A stretch of DNA of 64,000 nt from Hyaloraphidium curvatum (lineage: Eukaryota > Monoblepharomycota > Hyaloraphidiomycetes > Hyaloraphidiales > Hyaloraphidiaceae): assembly GCA_025558095.1 (NCBI GenBank), contig JAIVFI010000031.1, forward strand, positions 124,001 through 188,000, given 5' to 3'. How positions within the stretch are numbered: position 1 is the stretch's first letter; each line of letters opens with the position of its first letter. Shown here piece after piece: positions 40,313-49,511 of this stretch. A program made the position numbers and the translations under genes. The notes beneath the pieces were generated by a model. It was not told the origin of the DNA. It worked only from the letters and a program-made list of their open reading frames with translations, and made no database searches.

Positions 40313-41266
40313 ATGAACGGCTCCAGCTCCTCCTCCCCGGCCATCAAGATCAAGCCCGAGCCCGGCCTCGTCCCCGTCAAGCCCGAACCCGGGCTCGCCG
40401 CCAAACCGGACGCGAAACCCGACGCGAAACCCGAACCCCGCCGTCGCCCGCTGCTGCAGTTCCCGCCCACCGCGGAGCTCGACGCCGCCCCGCTCCACGC
40501 GGGCAAAAAGCTCTGGCTGGTCAAAGTCCCGCGCTTCCTCTCGCAGCACCTCTCGTCGCACCCCCCCGGCGCCGACCTGGGCGAGCTGGTCGTCGAGAAG
40601 GGCGCCGACGGGAAATCGCGGATCAGGATCGAGGTGCCCTCGGCGCCGCAGGGCACGCCCTCTTCGTACGAGTGCGCGCTGCGGGAGGGGCAGCCGGCGG
40701 GCTACGCGTTCGCGGAGGACGGCAGGGGCGCGGGGACGCGGGTCGCGGGCAGGATCGTGAGGGAGCTCAACGCGCGGCCGGCGCTGGGGGAGGACTACCT
40801 GAGCATGATCCGGGCGCGGACGGCGCTGAAACCCGAGTGGGAGACGGGGTTCATCGGGGACGAGGAGGCGAACCGGATCGCGGCGGTGGGGATGCAGGTC
40901 GGCAGGCGGGACGACGGGTTCACCAAGGCGCGGCGGCCGGCGCCGAGGAACGTCAATGCGCGGGTGGAAGATGTGGGGGAGCTGTTCGAGATGATCATGG
41001 GGGCGTTCAGGGACGCCGAGTACTGGGCGTCGGACTCGCTCGCGGACACGCTCAAGCAGCCCAAGCAGTTTGTCCGGGAGAACCTGCCGACGATGGCGGT
41101 GCAGGAAAAGGGCGGGCCGTATGCGGGCATGTGGAAGCTCAAGCCCGAGCACAGGGCGTTTTTGAACGGGGAGCAGGAGCAGCCGGCCATGCCGGAGGAG
41201 GAGGACGAGGACCTGGAGGACGACGACGAGGAGGACCCGGACGACGAGGATCCCATGGAGATGTAG
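40313..41266 (+). CDS. TFG2: Transcription initiation factor TFIIF, beta subunit
   Basis: A single exon of 317 aa. Residues about 70-185 form the TFIIF-beta dimerisation region (KKLWLVKVPRFLSQHL, the classic start, then ADLGELVV and YAFAEDGRG). The winged helix lies near the C-terminus (VEDVGELFEMIMGAFRDAEY through LKQPKQFVRENLPTMAV and YAGMWKLKPEHR). An acidic tail (EEEDEDLEDDDEEDPDDEDP) ends the protein. TFIIF-beta binds RNA polymerase II with the alpha subunit and suppresses nonspecific initiation. The N-terminal 45 aa contain the tandem IKPEPG and VKPEPG, each fitting a SUMO-acceptor consensus (hydrophobic-Lys-x-Glu). Intronless, unlike most neighbours. Confidence 0.92.
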   Translation: MNGSSSSSPAIKIKPEPGLVPVKPEPGLAAKPDAKPDAKPEPRRRPLLQFPPTAELDAAPLHAGKKLWLVKVPRFLSQHLSSHPPGADLGELVVEKGADGKSRIRIEVPSAPQGTPSSYECALREGQPAGYAFAEDGRGAGTRVAGRIVRELNARPALGEDYLSMIRARTALKPEWETGFIGDEEANRIAAVGMQVGRRDDGFTKARRPAPRNVNARVEDVGELFEMIMGAFRDAEYWASDSLADTLKQPKQFVRENLPTMAVQEKGGPYAGMWKLKPEHRAFLNGEQEQPAMPEEEDEDLEDDDEEDPDDEDPMEM

Positions 41267-41461
41267 CGTCGGGCCTCGTGCTCGAGGGACTGGCGGCAGA
41301 GACGGTGCGAAGGATATGTCTGAACCCTGGTCATTACGCGGCCCCTGCCGCACCGTGTACAAGCGATCAAGAAACAAACATTACCCGTATTCTTCGCATG
41401 GCATTCGTAGGTATCCTTCCCGTCCGTGCCCAAGACCCCCTTCCATCGAGCAAGCAAGAGT

Positions 41462-43462
41462 TCACGCCTCGCCGCGCCACCGCATCCCCGCTTGGTCCCA
41501 CCACCCCAGCACCGCATCCCTCGCCGAATCGAACCCCCAAATCACGAGGTTGCGCGCCTGGTACGCGCGCTCCCGCCACGTCCACGGCAGCGCGAACCCG
41601 TCGTCCCGCCCCGGATCCGGCAGCCCCGCGAGCAGGTCCCCGACCGGCTCCCCGGCGCACGCGCGCGCCCACACCCCCCTCAGCACGCGCTTGGCCGGAT
41701 CCCCGGCGGCGAACTTGCGCGCGAACTGCGCCCGGGACCTGACGACCCCCGGCAGGTCGTTCGTCCCGAGCGTGCACGGGGACCACCCCCACGGCGCCGT
41801 CGACCTGCGGGAGAGGCACCCGTTCCTGCGCTCCGAGTTCCACACGACGTGGATGAACGGTCCCGGTGCGAGCTGCGACGTGCCGTTGAACGGCGAGTCC
41901 ATGAGCAGGGTCGGGAAGAACATCTCGTCCGACGCGTGCGAGCCCGACTCGAAGTAGGCCAGCCACAGGCGGGAGCGGTGCGAGTTCGCGGCGAAATACG
42001 CGAACTCCCGCGAGAGCAGGACCCACTGCGGCCCCTTGTACACGGGCGCGCCGCCGGGAGTGTGCGACATGGTGCTGCAGGAGGGGTCGAGGCACCGCCC
42101 GCGCTGCTTCTTGCAGTGCTCGTCCGCGCGCGTGGACCCCCAGCGGCACACCTTCCACGGGCGGTCGTAGAACACGATGTTTGCCCGCGGGTCCAGCCGG
42201 GAAAGCCATTTTTCGCGCTCGCAGGGGGGTTGGGACGGGTAGCTCGTCCCGCTGGCCACGACGGCGAACCGCCATCCCGCCCAGGAGGTCTCGGCGGCGC
42301 GGAGCGCGAGCAGCTCGGCGCGGACCATGCTCGCCGCGCCCCAGTCCACGCGCACGCGCGGGTATACGAGGTTGGCGGCGCCGGCGGGGAACCGCGCGGC
42401 GATCCCGTGCAGGGCGAGGAGGGCCGCGGGGGCGGCCTTGGCGTCCAGGTGCACGTAGAAGCGGGTGAGGTTGGGGTGGGTGTAGACGGCGTCCATGAAC
42501 TCGCCGGCGCCGAGGGCAGAGTCGAGGTCGTGACAGAGGAGGATGTAGGCCACGGCGACGCCCGACGGGGTGACTGGGGTAACGGGGGTCGAGGCGTCGG
42601 GCAATCGGGGGAAAAAGGCGTCGTCGACCGGTCCTCGGTCAACGACAGGGTATGCGGCGGTGCCGCGGAGGTACCGCAGCGAGGAGCGCAGCGGGACCAG
42701 GGGCGCGAACGGAGCGCGGTCCGGGTTGGCCGCGTCGGGCGCGTAGGCCGACAGCGGCAGCGTCAGGAACGGCGGGCTGCTCTGCAGCGCGACCGTTGCT
42801 GGGTTTCCGGCGCTGTGAACGAGCGCGTACGGGCCGCCGGGGGGCAGCAACTCTGCGGCGACCGCCACGTCAACCCCGGGCGATCTCCGCGAGACCGCGT
42901 CCGGGAGGGGCAGAATCGAGAAGGGGAGGTAATCCGGTGGCGCACGATAGGAAGGAGCGTCCGCGGATCCGTTGGAGAGTGTTTGTGCGGCGGCGACCGG
43001 GGCAGCGGCTTCCGGCTGCCGGGGTGCCTCGGGCGCCCACGCGGCGCCTGCGGCCTGCTGCCCGGCGAATCCACGGCGCAGACCCGTTGGCGACCCGCGA
43101 GGACGCCCCCCGCCGTGGGGCGCCGCGTGCGGCGGGCCGTGCGGCGCGGGCTTGCCGTTTCGCCCGCCGACGAGAGCCGACAGCGCCAGGCCGGCGAGCA
43201 GCGCCAGCCCGAGCAGCAGCGGCCCCGCGCGGGACAGCAAAGCAAACAGCGGCCGTCTGCGCCCCGGCAGCGCCGCCCGGCTGGCCGCCCTGCCGTCCCC
43301 GGCCGCCTTGCGATAGCGCCAGGCGCCGCCCGCCGCCGCGCCCCATTCGTCGCCCGGGGCTCCGAGCGCGCCCACTTCTTCGACCAGCGCCGCAGCGACG
43401 AGCGCCGGCGGCAGAGAGAGGCGCCGCTGCCGCAGCATGGCGGCGTGCGGGCGGGTCTGCAA
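41462..43462 (-). CDS. Core-2/I-branching (xylosyltransferase-type) glycosyltransferase, type II membrane
   Basis: A single exon of 666 aa (or 658 from the Met at 43438). A cytosolic tail of about 85 aa precedes the anchor LLLGLALLAGLALSALVGG. A Pro/Ala-rich stem follows. The catalytic region begins VAVAYILLCHDLDSALGAGE and continues with FYVHLDAKA, VDWGAASMVRAELLALRAA, and FAVVASGTSYPSQP, the hallmark of the Branch (GT14) family (W-G-x2-S-x4-E and the xSGxxYP element). Later, PGGAPVYKGPQWVLLSREFA, ESGSHASDEMFFPTLLMDS and FIHVVW complete the family pattern. It transfers GlcNAc, Xyl or GlcA to glycans in the Golgi; the specificity is not readable. With the O-fucosyltransferase-like protein and UXS it could serve surface glycan synthesis. 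Confidence 0.88.
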   Translation of the reverse strand: MQTRPHAAMLRQRRLSLPPALVAAALVEEVGALGAPGDEWGAAAGGAWRYRKAAGDGRAASRAALPGRRRPLFALLSRAGPLLLGLALLAGLALSALVGGRNGKPAPHGPPHAAPHGGGRPRGSPTGLRRGFAGQQAAGAAWAPEAPRQPEAAAPVAAAQTLSNGSADAPSYRAPPDYLPFSILPLPDAVSRRSPGVDVAVAAELLPPGGPYALVHSAGNPATVALQSSPPFLTLPLSAYAPDAANPDRAPFAPLVPLRSSLRYLRGTAAYPVVDRGPVDDAFFPRLPDASTPVTPVTPSGVAVAYILLCHDLDSALGAGEFMDAVYTHPNLTRFYVHLDAKAAPAALLALHGIAARFPAGAANLVYPRVRVDWGAASMVRAELLALRAAETSWAGWRFAVVASGTSYPSQPPCEREKWLSRLDPRANIVFYDRPWKVCRWGSTRADEHCKKQRGRCLDPSCSTMSHTPGGAPVYKGPQWVLLSREFAYFAANSHRSRLWLAYFESGSHASDEMFFPTLLMDSPFNGTSQLAPGPFIHVVWNSERRNGCLSRRSTAPWGWSPCTLGTNDLPGVVRSRAQFARKFAAGDPAKRVLRGVWARACAGEPVGDLLAGLPDPGRDDGFALPWTWRERAYQARNLVIWGFDSARDAVLGWWDQAGMRWRGEA

Positions 43463-44062
43463 CCGTTTGTTTCGGCGATGGCGTTGCTCCCGGCCCGGCC
43501 ATGCTGATTGGGCTGAGCTGCTCAGCCCGGAAACGCACCGTCATGCCTCGATCGCCCGGGGCACGGTGCGCACGCGCGTGCCGGCGGCCTTCTTGGCCTC
43601 GGAATCAGATCAGTTTGGCGCAATTGATCCATTCGATCCGTGGGGCTTGGTCTTCCCGTACCAAGCTGCACCGCACCCGGAGCACCGGTTCGGAAGCTAC
43701 AGCCGAGGACTACCAGCAGGGTAAGACGTGCGAAGGGCGCTACGCGCGGGAGAGAGGTCGATCTTCTGATGAATCTTGCCAGAAGCAAGGAAGATGGGTC
43801 TTTGACACGGCAGGTCGCTACCTCTTGAAACTGGCCTCAGTCATGCTATCGAAAAGCATGACGGGAAGTAAAGTCCCCTTCCCTCCGGTTCTGGCACTTC
43901 GCTCGACTCTCATGACTCTGTCTCTGCCCGGATCATGCCACACGTAGAAAGACGGCCGACGATATGAGTTGCTGCCCTCGTTGCTGGCCTCATACAACGT
44001 GCTCAAGAATGACCTCTATTCCCACCCGAGTTCAGATTCCCATTCCATCCCACCGCATGATA
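43463..44062. other. Intergenic, no gene seen
   Basis: Contains the promoter of the glycosyltransferase and the 3' flank of the p24 gene. Small frames on the plus strand lack support. It is less GC-rich toward 43700-44060. Confidence 0.4.
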
Positions 44063-44813
44063 TCAGATCTTCGTCTTCGGTGCCCTGAAGAACATCCGTA
44101 TCACGCCGACCTGCACCGCCGACATTGCAACGATCAGGAAAGCAATGATCCCGTTGAACCAGAAGATCCTCTCGCTCGTCGAGACCACCGTGCTTTCGTT
44201 CCGGTTCTGCCGGGTCCTAAAGTACTTTTGGTTCCGCACGATGTTGGCCATCCCGTTGCCGACGCGGTCCAGCGCCTCGGTGAGCTTTGTGTCCTCCTCC
44301 CCGCCCTTGCCGCCCTTGCTCTTGTCCAGGTCGTGCTCCACCGTGATGTCGAAATCCACCAGCTTCTCCGCAAAGGTGCTCATCACGTTGGAGAAGCAGA
44401 AGGAGTACTCCCCGATGACGGGGGCGCTGAACACAAAGTCCCCCTGCCGCTCCTTGGACCCCGAGATGACCTCCTTCCCGTCGGGGCCCGTGACGGTATA
44501 GTCCAGATCGAAGGAGCCTCCGGATTGCACCTGTGAATGGGGGGGGAGCGGAACACGTCGGACGCGTCGCGCGGCGTGGCAGCCGGTGTTAGCGCCGGCT
44601 TGGGCCTGGTGTCGGCGGCGGAGCGGCACGCACGGCGTAGTAGAATGCGATCTTCTCGTCGGCCTTGACGGCGTTGACGTAGAAGCACGCGTTCTCGTTG
44701 GGCTGCATCTTGTACGTCAGCGTCACCGCCGACGCGAGGGGCAGCGCGGCCAGGAGGAGCAGGGCGAGCGCGGCGCCGGCCGCGGGCCGCCGCGCGGGTC
44801 GCCGCGGTTGCAT
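44063..44813 (-). CDS. p24/TMED family cargo receptor
   Basis: Exons 44813-44634 and 44530-44063 join in phase 0 to about 215 aa, the p24 length. A signal peptide (AALALLLLAALPLASA) leads to a GOLD domain beginning VTLTYKMQPNENACFYVNAV, the usual strand with a conserved Cys. Then come GSFDLDYTVTGPDGKEV and GDFVFSAPVIGEYSFCFSN with the second Cys. A coiled-coil (DTKLTEALDRVGNGMANIVR) precedes the membrane helix (IIAFLIVAMSAVQVGVIRMF). The tail RMFFRAPKTKI carries the FF motif for COPII and a lysine-containing end. p24 proteins cycle between ER and Golgi and select GPI-anchored and other cargo. Divergent from RPS3 (about 220 bp between ATGs). Confidence 0.93.
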
Positions 44814-45035
44814 GGCCGGGAGCGCTCCCGCGGAGGTGTCGCGGAAGCGGCGAGTTTTGGTCGGGGAGCTGGGAGCGGTGCTCTAAACCTTGAATAATTC
44901 CGGCAAGGTTTCGGAATTGTAAACAGCCATCGCTCGCGCGCGCTCTACACCAACTCGCGTCCTCCTCGCACCGGACTCTTCGACGAGTCTCTGCCTCCTC
45001 TCGTCCCTCTCTCTCCGGAGTCGATTGTCTCAGAA

Positions 45036-46159
45036 ATGGCGAGCGTATCAAAGAAGCGGAAGGTGACTGTCGTGGAGACGCGGACCACCGCCCGGACGCC
45101 CAACCGCGCTCGCTGTCGGCCTCTTGATGAGTCCGACGCATCGGCCTCCACTTTCTGACACCTCTAGTGTCAACCGGCGGCCTTGCTGCCGGTAATGCAC
45201 GGAGCATCGATTCTGAAGACGACCGCGGGCCGCTTCCCGCGTGGCGGGCGCGGGGCGGCGTGGGCCGGGGCGGGGCTCACGGGGCTGCTGCCGAGGAACA
45301 TCGCTGACCATCTCCTTTGCTTGCCTCTCTCGCACCTCGCCGTCTCGTGCGCAGTTTGTCGCCGACGGTGTCTTCTACGCCGAGCTCAACGAGCTGCTGA
45401 CGCGGGAGCTGGCCGAGGACGGTTACTCGGGCGTCGAGGTCCGCGTCACCCCCGCGCGCACCGAGATCATCATCAGGGCCACGCGCACTCAGAGCGTGCT
45501 GGGCGACAAGGGCCGCCGGATCCGGGAGCTCACTGCCATCGTGCAGAAGCGCTTCTCGTTCCCCGAGGGCACCGTCGAGCTGTACGCCGAGCGCATCCAG
45601 AACCGCGGTCTCTCCGCCATCGCGCAGGCCGAGTCGCTCCGCTACAAGCTGCTCGGCGGCCTCGCCGTCCGGAGGGCCTGCTACGGTGTGCTGCGTTTCA
45701 TCATGGAGTCGGGTGCCAAGGGTGCCGAGGTCGTCGTTTCGGGCAAGCTGCGGGCGCAGCGTGCCAAGTCGATGAAGTTCACGGACGGGTTCATGATCCA
45801 CAGGTTGGTTTCCGCCGCGGAAGAGTTTTGCACAGTTTGCTCAACTCCCCCATCTACAGCGGTCAGCCCGCCAAGGACTTCGTTGACTACGCCGTCCGCC
45901 ACGTTCTGCTCCGGCAGGGTGTGCTCGGCATCAAGGTCAAGATCATGCTCGACTCGGACCCGACCGGCAAGGCCGGCCCGAAGAAGCCCCTCCCCGACAG
46001 CGTCACCATCCTCGTGAGTCTCAAACTCCCACCGAAACGAGGCATATCGCTGACTGGGTGTTGCTTCAGGAACCCAAAGAGGAGGCCGAGCTCCCGATCC
46101 CCCTGCCCGAGGTCCCGCAGGCACCCGCGGCCGTGCAGGAGCCCATCGAGTCGCTGTGA
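45036..46159 (+). CDS. RPS3: 40S ribosomal protein S3
   Basis: Exons 45036-45062, 45355-45803, 45860-46013 and 46070-46159 join in phase to about 239 aa. The short first exon MASVSKKRK joins [19 protein letters not shown], the uS3 opening. The KH domain follows ([20 protein letters not shown], then [19 protein letters not shown]). [16 protein letters not shown] and [12 protein letters not shown] are also diagnostic. The C-terminal extension ([20 protein letters not shown]) is the usual low-conservation tail. S3 sits at the mRNA entry channel and has a conserved side role in DNA damage recognition. The first intron (292 nt) is unusually long for this genome, as in many ribosomal-protein genes. 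Confidence 0.97.
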
Positions 46160-46249
46160 TTGGGCAGTCTGGACCCGTGTACATTCTTCGACGCGGCAAT
46201 GTGATTTGCAGTCCGCTACATATGTCTATTGTCGCCTCAGTCAGTCCAC

Positions 46250-48572
46250 TTAGACTGGAACGTCAGTCCCGGGTCAAAACCAAACAGCAACGGGCGGCAG
46301 CAGCGAGACTCACATGCAGAGATTGCTCTTGCCGAGAAGTACTTGACGTCGATGTCGCTGTCGTCGTGGAGCCGCATCAGCGTCGGCTTGATCTGGTCGT
46401 TGACGAGGGACGAGAGCTCGGGCACGTTGAGGACCGGGCTCAAAGTCTCGATGGATTTCGCGACGTTGAAGCGGATGTTGGGTATCGGGTCGCTGCTGAG
46501 GTTGAGGACCGTGGGTATGATGACGTCGTTCAGCACTTGGGGCGTCGAGACCTGTGCGAGCGTCTGGAAATCGATCTCAGATTAGAACCCTGTCAATACG
46601 CCAAACGAGCGACTCACCGTCAGGGCAAAGATGGTCGTTATCCGGTAGAGGTAGTTCTGGTTCGTCGCCAGCTCCAGGACCCGCGGGATGATGGCCTTCT
46701 TGGCCCAGTCGATCCCAAAGACCTCGGTCAGCCGCCGCAGGTTGCCCGTCGCCGCCTCCCGGATCGAAAACACCGCGTCGCCCAGCCACTGCATGCACAG
46801 CACGCCCAGCTTCTCGTCGAAGAAGTCGACGCCGAGCTGCTGCGCCAGCAGCGGGATGTTCTCGATGATGGCCAGCCGCACGCGCCACTGCTTGTCCTCG
46901 GCAAGCTCGACGATTGCGGGGAGGAGCGATTGCGAGAGGAGGTCGATGCCGATGACTGTACAGACATGAGTCTCGGTGACTTGCCAAAGGCGGGCCTATC
47001 GTACCTTCGTTCACGCGATCCAGCTTCGAAATGATGTTCAGCCGAACCTCGGGGGCCTCATCCTTCAGCAACTGCAGGAACATGGGGAGGAGCTGCTCGA
47101 TCGTGCTGCAAGTGCTGTTCAGTGAAGCCCCGTCTTCAACAGCGAAGAAGACTCACGCTTGCTTGCCGAGCAGCGGTGCCAGACCGCTGATGTGCGTGGC
47201 GAGCGCGGCACGAACGTACTGGGACTGGTCGACGGCCAGGTCCTTGACGCACGGCAGGATGTTCTGGACGATTGAGTCGTAGCCGATGGATTCCGAGAAA
47301 CCAGGAACCTGGGTCGATGCTGCCGTGCGCACCTCCGCCTCCGTGTCCCGAAGGAGGCGCACGTACGCCGCCAGCAGTTCCTCGCGCACCATTTCTTTCC
47401 CGACCGCGCTGCTCAGCTGCGGAATCACGGGTTATTGTCATGGCCTTGCTGCCGCAACTGGAAAGGAACCCACAGAAACAAACTTGTCCGCCACCATGTA
47501 TCGCACCCTCCACGACTTGTCGGTGCACATCGTCTTGAACACCTGCATGACGTGCTCCGCATTCTCCTCCGGCGTGAGGATCTCGGCGATGACGATCAGG
47601 TCCTCCACGGCGAGCAGCCGGACCGAATCCTGGTCGTCCTGCGCGATGATGTTGAACAGCGGGATCATCTCCGAGATGATGTGGGCCTTGTCGACGACCT
47701 TGGTCAGTTTCTTGAAGGTGAAAAGGAGGTGAGCGGCCAGGAGAATAGTGACGAGCAGTTGAAGCTCACGCCAAGGTTGCTGGCGGCTGCGCGCCGGACC
47801 ATGGGCATCTCGTCCCGGCACAGCTGACCGTACAGCCTGCAGAACGCGGAATCAATAACCAATCCCCATCCAGAACAGAAAAGAAACCTACTTGCGAAGC
47901 TCGTCCTGAGTTGCAGGAGCGCATTTGGAGTAGACCGGCGCGTACAGCCCGCACGCGCTCGTCCGGCTCGTGAACCATTCTCCTCCTGTCAGCCGCTTGA
48001 TCAGGGGCATGAAATATTCCTCGACCTGTTTTTGGCTCAGGACGGCGACGATTTTGCCCAGAGAGTCGACCGCCTGCGTCCGCGTCGCGTTGGCCAAGAG
48101 CACCATTTCACCGGGGCCGGTATGCCCACCTTCTCCCGAACCACGGTCTCCTCCACGGCAGCAAGATTCTCCAGAGGTCCCAGAAGAATGTGCGCGTACT
48201 CCGGCCCGCCGACAAAGTCGACGAAACCGCCCAGCTCGTCCGCGAGCGCGAGCAGCACCTCGTCCTCGTCGTCGATGGATTCTGCCGCGACCGCGCCGTC
48301 AGAGCTCCGCAAAGATAGCCTCGGCCGCCGGCGCCGGCCCGCAGCGCCCCGGAGCCCGGGCAATGCAAAGGGAAATCACCATCGAGGAACGGGACCAGCT
48401 CGTCGCGGGTGCGCTCCACGCCCAGCGCCAGCGCGATTGTCGACAGCCGGCGGATCGCATTGAGGCGCAGCGCCACGTCGTCGTGCTTCAGCTCGTCGAT
48501 GAGGACCGCGATCGGGTATAGCGACTCCTGACCGCCGTCCCCGGACACGTCCATTGGCTGCGCGGCCTCCAT
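46250..48572 (-). CDS. TPD3: Protein phosphatase 2A scaffold subunit A (PR65/TPD3)
   Basis: The ATG at 48572 starts [14 protein letters not shown] followed by [20 protein letters not shown], the first HEAT repeat of PR65. The gene is cut by about nine short introns. Recognisable repeats in order are [143 protein letters not shown] and [20 protein letters not shown]. This order matches PP2A-A rather than importins. It scaffolds the catalytic C and regulatory B subunits. The last intron (donor GTGAGT at 46313) gives a stop at 46250. The 15-repeat length fits the roughly 590 aa family. Confidence 0.93.
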
Positions 48573-48781
48573 GCCGGGCGGCGCTCGGCGCGCCTCCGCG
48601 CACAGGTGACCAGAGCACGAGCGGGCGCGCCTCGGACGGACGCGCGGATTCCGGACCCGCGCCTCTACGCGCGAGCGAGTGTGGCGCGTTTGTCGCACCT
48701 GAGCCGTTCACGCGCAGAAACGCTTTGACCAGGGGTGTTCCAACACTGTCTCGACGACCAATAGAGAGCTTGAGCGCGGCA

Positions 48782-49299
48782 ATGTCGGAGCCGGCGGCGT
48801 CCGTAATCTCGCACACGACTCCAAGCGTGGTTTCGGAGGCAGTCTCTTCGAGCACCGCGCCGCAGACTGCCGGACCTTCGGAACCCCAACCTCCCTTGGA
48901 CGATCCGGACGCGTTCCCGAAAGATCAGTTCCCGAAGGACACTGATACCGAGGAGTTTTACGCGAAGCTCGACAATATCCGGCAGCAGCAGCTCGCTCTG
49001 GCCGCCGAGCACCTGAAGCTGACGTCGATCGAGCCCGAAGGCTTGAACCTGAAGGACATGATGGCGGAGGACGAGGAGACGGCGGCAAAATATCAGCGCA
49101 ACAACGAGCAGTTTGCCAAGAAGGAGGCCGAGGTCGCTGGACTCATGGACAAGGTGGGACGTCGCAAGGCAGATGGCAGAGTGGCTTCCTGACCCCGATC
49201 GCCACGAAGCTGGAAGCTCTCGCGCAGTCTATGGACGAGCTCTTCCAGAAGCCTCTCGGCGCGACGGATCCGAATCCTCCACCGAAGGCCCCGCCTTAG
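48782..49299 (+). CDS. Small coiled-coil protein, unknown
   Basis: Exons 48782-49153 and 49210-49299 join in phase 0 to about 153 aa. The N-terminal 50 residues are Ser/Thr/Pro-rich and disordered. A helix follows (EEFYAKLDNIRQQQLALAAE), then a conserved-looking acidic element (LNLKDMMAEDEETAAKY) and a coiled-coil that continues across the splice (KKEAEVAGLMDK to LEALAQSMDELFQK). The end is Pro-rich. Size and helix pattern are reminiscent of small subunits of vesicle or lysosome adaptor complexes, but I cannot assign a family. Divergent from the PP2A-A gene, with about 210 bp between the starts. Confidence 0.6.
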
Positions 49300-49511
49300 G
49301 GCGCGCAGAGTTGTCTTTCGCAGTCTTCCCATTCGCAGTTCGCCCGCTCGGCGCGTTACTCCCCCATCGGTTCATACCGACACTCCTTGGCTGCCGCCAC
49401 TGTAGCTGGGCAATATGTCTCGCGCTCGATCGGCACCATTAGCGGGGAGAGGCGTCGCGGCAGTGATGGGCGAGACGCGACAACCAATCAAATAGAGTTG
49501 CCCTCGTCCCG

